From: Hyaloperonospora brassicae
Lineage: Eukaryota > Oomycota > Peronosporomycetes > Peronosporales > Peronosporaceae
NCBI GenBank assembly: GCA_947650285.1
Contig: CANTFL010000394.1
Location: forward strand, 1-64,000
Length of the DNA stretch: 64,000 bases
Direction of reading: 5' to 3'
How positions within the stretch are numbered: position 1 is the stretch's first letter; each line of letters begins with the position of its first letter. Of this stretch, positions 56,896 to 64,000 are shown piece by piece. Position numbers and translations under genes: made by a program. A model generated the notes under the pieces. That model made no database searches. It worked only from the letters and a program-made list of their open reading frames with translations, and was not told where the DNA came from.

Positions 56896-57966
56896 TTGGT
56901 AACTATGCTACCTCCCACGGTAGGTACGGATGAATGCCTGTTGGTGGTCAGTTTCGACGGATCGGCACGGACTAAACGGAAGAGTGGGGCATATAGTGCG
57001 ATCGTGTGGAAGCTACCCGAATGGACCATCATCTCGGCCGCTTCGGAATACGCGGCAGATCTGACGGTGAATGCGGTGGAATATCGTAGCCTGTTGTTGG
57101 GTCTCGATCTGCTGGACAACAAAACTAGGGGACGAGTCATTATATGTGGTGACTCGAACCTAGTGATCAGGCAAATGCGGGGAGAGATGGATTGCAAAGC
57201 GCCCGGACTACAGTTACTGCGTCATAAAGCAATGCAGACACTTCGATCTTGGCCAAAACACGAGTTCCTACATATGAAGAGGGAGTGGAACCAAAGCGCG
57301 GATCGACTAGATAGTGCAGCTTTGCAGCAAGAGAAAGGTGTCATTGTGAACTTGGATCAAGAATTGCAAGAGCTGATATCACTCAACCGGTTGCACGAGT
57401 TGCTTCTGCCAGAAAGGACGGATTGCGTGGTGAAAATGATGGCGATTACACGATCCGCGCGGCGAAGACGTCAACAACCCGAAGTTTTACAAGAAGAAAT
57501 AGTACAGCGGATGCGGATCGAGCGGATAAAACAAGCGCAAGAAGAAGAGAGCTGGATCGCCAACCTGAAGGAATTTATTGTGGGCGATCTGACACATATA
57601 AACGCAGAGGATGCAAAATTATGCGCTAGGATCGGTCCAGACTACGAAGTGGACGAAAACGGATTGCTGTTCTTCAGCCCCCGATCCGCTAAAGAATCGG
57701 ACGATCGTATGGAGATGGTCCGTCTGGTTGTACCGGAATTGTTGCAGGAAAACTTCATTCACCATTACCACACGAGCTTAGAGGGTGGTCACCAAGGGAT
57801 CGGGAGGACTTATCAGCGGATCAGATCCAACTTTCACTGGAGAGGATTGTATCGGAGCGTGCAACGTTATGTTGGCAAGTGCGTGGACTGTACAACCGGG
57901 AGGGTCTACCCGCGATCCGCGGCAGATCTCCGGGAAACATACAAGCTACGTACCCATTTCAAGTGA
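56896..57966 (+). CDS. Element B second (plant/archaeal-type) RNase H and integrase zinc domain
   Basis: Residues about 15-140 are an RNase HI of the kind added to some plant and oomycete Gypsy elements: SFDGSARTKRKSGAYSAIV (first Asp), NAVEYRSLLLGL (Glu), ICGDSNLVIRQM (Asp) and SADRLDSAAL (last Asp). All four acidic residues are present. A linker follows, then the integrase HHCC zinc domain (HHYHTSLEGGHQG, KCVDCTT). After about 57900 the frame is lost by an indel and ends at 57966; the core continues in another frame. Confidence 0.88.
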   Translation: MVTMLPPTVGTDECLLVVSFDGSARTKRKSGAYSAIVWKLPEWTIISAASEYAADLTVNAVEYRSLLLGLDLLDNKTRGRVIICGDSNLVIRQMRGEMDCKAPGLQLLRHKAMQTLRSWPKHEFLHMKREWNQSADRLDSAALQQEKGVIVNLDQELQELISLNRLHELLLPERTDCVVKMMAITRSARRRRQQPEVLQEEIVQRMRIERIKQAQEEESWIANLKEFIVGDLTHINAEDAKLCARIGPDYEVDENGLLFFSPRSAKESDDRMEMVRLVVPELLQENFIHHYHTSLEGGHQGIGRTYQRIRSNFHWRGLYRSVQRYVGKCVDCTTGRVYPRSAADLRETYKLRTHFK

Positions 57967-59141
57967 TCGCGATGGATCATATCCCATCATTGCCGCGGTC
58001 ATTTAAAGGAAACACAGAATTGCTGCTGTGGGTAGATCTATTCTCAGGGTATGTGATCGCGAGAGCAAGTTCGTCGAGGACCGCGCAAGCGATCGCTGAA
58101 GGATACGAAGAATGTGTGTTTCGAAGATTTGGAGCCAGTGAAGCTATACGTCACGACAGGGAGCCTGATTTTATGTCCGACTTTTTTAGGGCATTTAATC
58201 GGATCGCAGGGCAGAAGCAACGTGCGACCATGGCGTACCGACCGCAAGCGAACGGAACGGCGGAGCGTATGGTGCAGACGTTGACTCGGTCGATTAAGAT
58301 GTACGTCACGGACGTAGAGCAGAAAGACTGGGATGAATACGCAGAAAGATTGACATTTGCCATGAATACGGCACACGATCGGATCCGCGGAGATACTCCG
58401 TTCTATTTGATCCATGGTTGGGATCCAAGATCGACACTGGAAGCAACATTACCGTTGGGGAGCACTAAAACACGCGATGCTGATCCTAGAAGGTGGCGAT
58501 ATAACATCCAGCGTCAATATCAGAAGGCAAGAGAAGTGGTGAACGAACGTCTCAGGATCGCGATCCAAGATCGAGCGGATCGACACAATGGTAATGATGA
58601 AGTGTGTGATATTAAGTGCGGATCGCAAGTTTGGCTCTACTTGGATCGAGTAAAAGACGGCTATGCCCGAAAGTTAGCACATATGTGGCATGGGCCATTT
58701 CGAGTGGAGGAGTTATGTGGGTAACATGCGGTTCGAGTGGAGATCTCAGGAACTCCATACCGAGTGTTCCCGATAGTGCACGTCTCCAAGTTAAAGCCAG
58801 TGTTACAGTTCCCGGATCGCCCAAGCAGTGTGCTGGTAACTGACTGTGGAGATCGTGTGGATTTCGACGAGTCGTTGTTGCCGGAAGATAGTTGGGAACG
58901 CAAGTTGGCTGCCGACGAATACGAAGTGAAGAAAATCTTGGATGTACGATCAGGACGTAAAACTCGTTATGGCCGAGTGCATCGACAGTTTCTGGTTCAA
59001 TGGAAGAAACACGACGATACGACCTGGATAGACGAAGCGGACCTGAACTGTGGCGCGTTGTTGCAAGATTTCGAGCGCAATCGTGTGAGTCAAAACCGGT
59101 TTGAAGTTATGCAGTCACATGAGGAGGAAACCGAAGATTAA
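57879..59141 (+). pseudogene. Element B integrase core and chromodomain (one nonsense codon)
   Basis: The core is open from about 57905 to a TAA at 58722-58724. Catalytic positions are present: D in AMDHIP-LWVDLFSGYV, D in RHDREPDFM, E in ANGTAERMV. After the TAA the same frame continues (HAVRVEISGTPYR) to the chromodomain (GRVHRQFLVQWKKH, TTWIDEADL) and the end at 59141. Element C has Tyr (G-Y-H) at the TAA position, so this is a TAT to TAA nonsense change. Confidence 0.9.
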
Positions 59142-59360
59142 CGGGTGATCGAAGCGATGAGTGGTTAGCGTATGCTAAAGGGAGGTGGTGTGAGATGATG
59201 GATTGGGGTTATATGTAATTTGAATGGTGATAGCGGATCGAAAGGATCCGATCGCGGTTGGAAAGCAAAAAAAAGAAGTTGATCTCAAGATGAAGAACAA
59301 GATGACGGATCAAGAGAGATTATATTGAATTATGGAATTATATGAATCAAATCCGAGCGA
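59142..59360. other. Convergent gap between pol and the reverse-strand gene
   Basis: About 220 bp separate the pol stop from the stop of the reverse-strand ORF. The region is partly conserved with 27430-27660 of element C. No coding frame is seen; it may hold 3'-end signals for both transcripts. Confidence 0.4.
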
Positions 59361-61388
59361 TCAGGCAGGAAAGAACTTACCTGGCAATCGTACGATCGAC
59401 GATCCGGGATGGGCGGCAATAGAAGAACGATACTGTGAACGCCAAGGTTCAGCGGTATCTAACAACGGGAGAGCGGAGATCAAATTGGGGATGCCCTTGG
59501 AGTCACATCCTAAGCCAGGATACCAGGGGTAAACCTCCTTGAACGACGGGAAGTGCAGAAAGAAGGGATCCAACAGAATGTCCAGATCACAATGACCTGC
59601 GATCATGCCTTGTAGGATGAATCGAAGGATCGCCTTCCACCGAGGTCCAGCTCGCGATCGACGCTGCTTCCGTTGTTTCCAAAACTGGTCCAACTCAAGA
59701 TCGCTGGCTCGCTGTTCGCTGGACAGGAAGATCGCGTGCGTCGACTCCCACAAAGCCTGCCGGTCTCGATCCTCGAACTCCAAGTATAGCGAGGCGAGTT
59801 GGTCGTACCAGCCGGTACGAGGGAAGGAGATCGGCGCAATCCGACGTGTAGCCATCTCCCAAGGCGCTTGGGCGTATAAGGCCGCGATCTGGGCCGAACA
59901 TACCAGCCGGGGTGTCCACTCAGATGTTGGAGGAGGACGCTTGGACACCGTTACCGTCGGGAAAATATAGCCTCTGGGGCGAGATAGATGGTGGTACAGG
60001 AAGTCAATATTCATTTCCGCGACGCTCGTCCAGCTGACCCTACGTGACGACCAGGGAGAAACCTGAACGGACGATCGCGGTACACGATCGCGATATCCGG
60101 GGATCCACTGGTCGCGAGAAATCTTGGTGGGAGGCAAGCTGTCATAATCCGCCAGAGACAACATCGAGTTGACGGAAGTACGAGGCGAGTCAGAAAGGCT
60201 GATAGCACCCTCCGAATCGCTGGAAGCCTCTCCGAAAAGGTCCACACGAGAGGTCTTGGTCTTGGCAGGCGGGACAGGATCAACCGGAGGTGGAAGATCG
60301 CGCGGAGGGCTCAGCGAATCTATGACGATCGGATCTGGAGAAGGCCCAGCCGAAGGTTTTGCCACCGGATTGGTCGCTCGACGACGACTAGAAGATCGCG
60401 AACTGGATAAAGCCGCTAAAGTCTCGTCTTCACCGGCAGATGTATCCTCCTCCTCAGACGAACCTAAGCTGGGATCGCGACGCCTCTGCTTGCCCAGTTT
60501 CAGGGAAGCTGCAGGCTTTGCCGGATCATGGTGATTCTTGGGACCGCGACGACCCTTAGGATCGCGGGTGTCTCGGGAAGCGGACGAAGGCTTGGGATCA
60601 GGAACTGTGGGTGGCTTGTGTTTTGAAGAAACGGATCGTGCCACCTTGGGACTGCAAACTAGGGACGACTTAGCTGTGGAAGCCGCAGATCGAGTCATTT
60701 CCTTGGGAGGTGGCAGGGCGGACGATGATAAGGGAACGCGAGATCGCTTACGATCTGATCTTGGAATGTTCGTCGTTGGCGAAGGAATCGTGAGAGCCGG
60801 CGCGGGGGCAGACGATCCCACCGTTGTAGGTGCGGTTGACGCATCCTCAGACACCAGTGACGCCATGCGCTTCCGAAGGGTTGCGTGATCTCCTATCGCG
60901 TGATCGCGTTCGGAAGCCATGTCCGCGAGCTGAACCCGCACCTGGCCCAAAGTGACGTCGCGATCCGACACGATGCGACGCAATTTTTCGCACTTGGCAG
61001 ATCGGGCGGATATGGAATCCTGCGCCTCGCCAAGTTCGGCCTGTAGCCTCGAGACTTGCTTCAGTGCACGACACAGTTTCTCGCGGAGTTGAAGGCCAGT
61101 CTTCTTGTACTTCGACTTCTTGCGCTTCGCCTTGTTCAAGCTGTTGGACAACTCGTCGACTTCAGCCACCCACCGCTCGGTAGCGTCGTCCATCTGCTTG
61201 CGTACCCCGGCGACTTCACGATCGGCTTTCTCCTGAGCGGCATGACGTGCTCGCACGGTCCGGAGTATATGAGACTTGAGATGCTCGATCAAAGCGGTCT
61301 GGTCGACCCGGTCGGCCAACGCCTCCCGAAAAGCGTCACTCTGCTTGACCTCGTCTTCATAACGCTCACGCAAGCAGTCGTACTTCAA
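59361..61388 (-). CDS. Antisense gene of element B, main part (675 codons, intact)
   Basis: This reverse-strand ORF lies wholly between pol and the 3' LTR. Residues 1-175 are a long predicted coiled coil with a basic KRKKSKYKKTG segment. Residues about 180-430 are Ser/Pro/Lys-rich with acidic SSEEEDTSAGEDE blocks, like nuclear proteins. Residues about 450-660 form a compact domain with PWSSRRVSW, PPPTSEW, TGWYDQLASLYLEFEDRDRQ, ALWESTHA and AGHCDLDILLDPFFLH, conserved in element C. The frame is open upstream of the listed start to about 61510 and has no ATG there, so it is probably joined to the upstream ORF by splicing, a frameshift or a lost base. No known family is recognised. Confidence 0.8.
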   Translation of the reverse strand: MKYDCLRERYEDEVKQSDAFREALADRVDQTALIEHLKSHILRTVRARHAAQEKADREVAGVRKQMDDATERWVAEVDELSNSLNKAKRKKSKYKKTGLQLREKLCRALKQVSRLQAELGEAQDSISARSAKCEKLRRIVSDRDVTLGQVRVQLADMASERDHAIGDHATLRKRMASLVSEDASTAPTTVGSSAPAPALTIPSPTTNIPRSDRKRSRVPLSSSALPPPKEMTRSAASTAKSSLVCSPKVARSVSSKHKPPTVPDPKPSSASRDTRDPKGRRGPKNHHDPAKPAASLKLGKQRRRDPSLGSSEEEDTSAGEDETLAALSSSRSSSRRRATNPVAKPSAGPSPDPIVIDSLSPPRDLPPPVDPVPPAKTKTSRVDLFGEASSDSEGAISLSDSPRTSVNSMLSLADYDSLPPTKISRDQWIPGYRDRVPRSSVQVSPWSSRRVSWTSVAEMNIDFLYHHLSRPRGYIFPTVTVSKRPPPTSEWTPRLVCSAQIAALYAQAPWEMATRRIAPISFPRTGWYDQLASLYLEFEDRDRQALWESTHAIFLSSEQRASDLELDQFWKQRKQRRSRAGPRWKAILRFILQGMIAGHCDLDILLDPFFLHFPSFKEVYPWYPGLGCDSKGIPNLISALPLLDTAEPWRSQYRSSIAAHPGSSIVRLPGKFFPA

Positions 61389-61444
61389 TTGTGCGAACTG
61401 GACGAAAGGGGACGCGGAGGTGCGGAGCTCCTGAAGATCCTCGC

Positions 61445-61969
61445 TTACTGACGATTCTGGATCATCAGCTGTTCCAAAGCAGCCTTCATACTCTGGTATC
61501 GATTCACGACAGACTGTTGAAGGTCCAGGCGAAGGTAAAGAGAATCGATCGCGGCGCTTAACGTGGCTTGATCGATCGAACCCGAGGCTTCGATCCGAGT
61601 ACTTGGGAGCAAGATTGGCTCGCTCGGATCTGGAGTAAAGATGTTTTGACCGGTGGAGGTCTTGTCCGGAGTGGGGATCGAAGAAGATCGCGACGGAACA
61701 ATAGCGATGGAGAGCCTACCAGGATCTTTCCCCATCTGGATCGACGTCACTACAGCCGAACGATCATGTTCGTTCGCCGGCACGGTGGAGGCAACGGGGA
61801 CCACGGGGCATGCCGGCGCCATGGAGTCATCATCTGAAGTGGGGATCGCCGAAGGCGATCCAAGAGGTCCCGATCCAGCATCTGAAGTGGGGATCGCCGA
61901 AGGCGATCCAAGAGACCCCGATCCGAAAGCAGGAGGAGATACCTGATCCGGGTGGGTCGGATCGGACAT
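61445..61969 (-). CDS. Antisense gene of element B, N-terminal part
   Basis: The ATG at 61969 (MSDPTHPDQ) is 100 bp from the 3' LTR; an upstream ATG at 62038 in the same frame is also possible. The product is Ser/Pro-rich with a 16-residue repeat (GSGPLGSPSAIPTSD, two copies, 48-bp unit at 61831-61925) and ends in a short helix (QQSVVNRYQSMKAALEQL). It overlaps the open frame of the main part by about 60 nt in another frame. Element C has a similar Ser/Pro-rich start at 17601. Confidence 0.7.
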   Translation of the reverse strand: MSDPTHPDQVSPPAFGSGSLGSPSAIPTSDAGSGPLGSPSAIPTSDDDSMAPACPVVPVASTVPANEHDRSAVVTSIQMGKDPGRLSIAIVPSRSSSIPTPDKTSTGQNIFTPDPSEPILLPSTRIEASGSIDQATLSAAIDSLYLRLDLQQSVVNRYQSMKAALEQLMIQNRQ

Positions 61970-62054
61970 CGTGTTAAACGGTGTGAAAATGCGAAAAGAA
62001 GAAATGAGGCTCACAGGGTTGCACAGCCAAATCAACACCGTATGTTGACTGACG

Positions 62055-62068
62055 GTGCAGGGGACGGC
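62055..62068 (+). other. Polypurine tract of element B
   Basis: GTGCAGGGGACGGC directly precedes the 3' LTR start TGTGGTA. It is shorter and less pure than in A1 but at the expected place. Confidence 0.6.
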
Positions 62069-63197
62069 TGTGGTAAAGCGGTCTCAAAGAAATCTCTTTG
62101 GGACGTGGAGTGGCGATCGAGGATGGGCGATCGCACGGGTCCCACGTTTCGGTTGAACCAAGATCACTGTGATTCGATGATACAAGCTGGGACGGGTGGC
62201 TGACGATAACGTACCCCAAACCCAATTGGATAGGATCGTCCAATCTGGGACGAGGTTATGGGGTGGTCAGACCCGTTTTGATTACGCAATCCGTCGTGAG
62301 ACAGGGCAAGACAAGACTCTCGATTTCACTGGAAGATCGCGATCCTAACCTAGGATCGCAAATCTGATCTCCGGCTGCGATCCGCTAGTAGGATCGCGAT
62401 CCGCTAGTAGGATCGCGAACCGTTAGTGGGATCACGATCCACGGCTAGGATCGCGAACCGCCAGTAAGATCGCGATCCGCTAGTAGGATCGTGGGGACAT
62501 CTTGGGTGGGCCACAAGAAAGACACAACGGTTGATATACTGGGTGTGGACTACACAAATGTGAGGGGGCGATCTTCCTGGAAAGGCGACGCGTGGCATCT
62601 GGTTAGGACATACGGATAGGCATAGGGGTAGGGTTTTAGGATTGATTGGATAACATTAAACAGAGTTCAAATTACTTCACAAGGCACACGTTATCTCTTC
62701 CGGGTTGGATTTTTGGCCCCCCGTTGAACAAAGAGTAACGGTACACGTCTACGCAAGTGTCACACCTGGATTGTTTTGGCCAGGTGTGTTCAAGAACCCT
62801 CAAGTAACATCAACTGCGATCGGACGCAGCAAGACAAGTAAAGGCAAGGCGCAAGATCGCGAGACGGCTCAAGTGGTCAGAAGGCTCGCGGATCAAGCAA
62901 CCATACAGTGGACAAGGCGATTTCGTTGAGATCAGGGTTACTCAAGTCAGTACCCACAAGTACCCCGTGATCGCGTGAAGATTTCCGCACGATCACACCC
63001 CCATCCCCAACACGGTCAAGTTTTCTTTTGAGACGAGTCCACCTGGAAGAGTGCAACCCGCCCTACCGACGGGTACACAAGGTGAGGAAAGCTATCAAGA
63101 ACACGGGATCGGAGTACCCCCTCCGTTAGTCGGTCGTCCGGGCGCCAGTGGAGAGTTGGGATCGACTCATAATTTGAGCGATCGCCACTCCACCACA
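62069..63197 (+). repeat. 3' LTR of element B (1129 bp)
   Basis: It has the same length as the 5' LTR with two substitutions found by eye. The 19-bp array is at 62377-62490. Beyond 63197 the MULE transposase remnant resumes. Confidence 0.95.
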
Positions 63198-63790
63198 CAG
63201 GCACAGATTCGGCTACAAGTACGCATCGAAAAGACAGTCTTGCACTGCCAATGATTACATGTTCTCTTTTAGGTTGGCGCACTACCAACTATGTCAAAAG
63301 CGATAACAATACCATGCTTTTCCATGATTTTTTTGATGCTACGCCTTAAGAGACAACAAAAATTTTAACGCAGGCGTCTATGGGATTTTTTTGTATGCGT
63401 CAAGACTACATGAAAAAATAGGAAGCAGAAAAACTTACTCTGACTCCTCCTGAACGGTCTCTTTGGAAAAAGGAACAGGCAGCTGTGGAAAAAATGAAGT
63501 CGCGCGGTCGTCCTCCACTATATAGTTTGCCTCGAAGCACGACTACGCAATATTTCGGCGCATTCATGTCGAAGTTTTGAGTAGCTCATATTCAACTTAC
63601 ATACACATGAGGCTACCTTGCCGCCACATTGTCGCATTATTACATGCTAATGGGTCTACCATAGCGATAACGGCAGCTTATCATCCATCGCACCTGGTCA
63701 TATGTTTTGAGCAAGAGGTGCTAAAGGAGGTCGATTGAATTGGTTGTCAGCAACAGACCACTCCTAGTGATGCTAACTCCACCACCATAT
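63198..63790 (+). pseudogene. MULE-type transposase, C-terminal half with SWIM motif (decayed)
   Basis: Pieces in several frames include LGWRTTNYVKSDNN (about 63271-63312), LTLTPPERSLWKKEQAAVEK (63437-63496) and a SWIM-type zinc finger MRLPCRHIVALLHANG (63607-63654). In MULE transposases these follow the catalytic core. Element B separates this half from the N-terminal half at 49042-50115. Stops and indels make it inactive. Confidence 0.6.
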
Positions 63791-64000
63791 AATATAAGAT
63801 TGAACGGTGACAAAAAAGCATATTGGTAGCTCTGGGAATTTGAAGTCTGGATCTACTTACAAATACCACTAGTACTTTCAAGCGGAGCATAACAAGATAA
63901 CATGTCGGCGCTATGCGACTTCAATGGAACAAAAAAGCGATTTTGAAACAAAGTTTATTGAATTAAGTGACCCGAGAAATACTGTTAATCCGGCTTCAGT
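63791..64000. other. AT-rich end of window without recognised feature
   Basis: I see no gene or repeat that I can support here. Confidence 0.3.

Larger units (their letters stand above)
50116..63197 (+). mobile_element. Dual-RNase H Ty3/Gypsy element B (13.1 kb)
   Basis: LTRs of 1129 bp at both ends differ, as far as I can see, at only two positions (50251 versus 62204, 50598 versus 62551), so insertion was recent. The order is LTR, primer site overlapping gag ATG, gag, protease, RT, RNase H, second RNase H, integrase, chromodomain, reverse-strand gene, polypurine tract, LTR. Despite its youth, gag-pol has many lesions, while the reverse-strand ORF is open for 675 codons. The flanks read CAGC and CAGG, an imperfect target-site duplication. 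B splits a MULE transposase pseudogene. Confidence 0.92.

Noticed and set aside
59605..60888. Plus-strand ORFs opposite the B antisense gene
   Set aside because: They are short, mutually overlapping and without motifs; GC-rich Ser/Pro codons keep them open by chance.
1..64000. Host effector, rRNA or tRNA genes
   Set aside because: I looked for signal-peptide/RxLR-type starts, rRNA blocks and tRNA cloverleafs and found none that I could support.

Overview
The window is a 64 kb block of nested LTR retrotransposons of the Ty3/Gypsy (Metaviridae) type. I found no intact host gene, rRNA, tRNA or CRISPR array. The protein families (chromodomain Gypsy elements, a Gypsy lineage with a second plant/archaeal-type RNase H, a MULE transposase remnant) and the repeat-rich, gene-poor layout suggest an oomycete genome of the Phytophthora/downy mildew kind. 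This assignment is inference from family resemblance.

Layout. (1) 1-7681: element A1, minus strand, visible LTR parts identical; it sits in an older 'C-type' LTR that resumes at 7682-9637. (2) 9985-11010: decayed gag of a third Gypsy family. (3) 11041-15217: decayed B-type element D (LTR, RT and RNase H scraps). (4) 15218-16359: inverted, truncated C-type LTR. (5) 16490-17601: decayed coiled-coil ORF on the minus strand, next to a polypurine tract and a 1.87 kb C-type LTR (17734-19603). (6) 19604-27430: decayed gag-pol of element C, followed by a reverse-strand ORF remnant (27780-29142) and an inverted LTR piece. (7) 29791-30400: an integrase scrap. (8) 31549-40770: element A3, a very decayed relative of A2, with a 1.7 kb long-TIR DNA element in its 3' LTR. 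(9) 41020-48645: element A2, plus strand, moderately decayed. (10) 49042-50115 and 63198-63790: two halves of a decayed MULE transposase, split by element B (50116-63197), whose 1129-bp LTRs differ at only two positions that I could see.

How the genes work together. Each family encodes Gag, aspartic protease, reverse transcriptase/RNase H and integrase with a chromodomain, used to copy an RNA into DNA and insert it. Two features go beyond this. First, both lineages carry a long reverse-strand ORF between the end of pol and the 3' LTR (A1 398-1777; A2 46755-48053; A3 37762-38070; B 59361-61969; C 27780-29142). It starts about 75-110 bp from the 3' LTR, is predicted to contain a coiled coil wherever the relevant part survives, and remains readable or conserved in copies whose pol genes are wrecked. 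Second, the gag-protease junctions of A1 and A2 carry classic -1 ribosomal frameshift signals (A AAA AAC and G GGA AAC, each 7-8 nt before a perfect 8-9 bp hairpin that contains the gag stop codon). The B/C lineage instead joins protease and RT through a conserved ATGA stop-start overlap and places the gag start codon on the primer-binding site.
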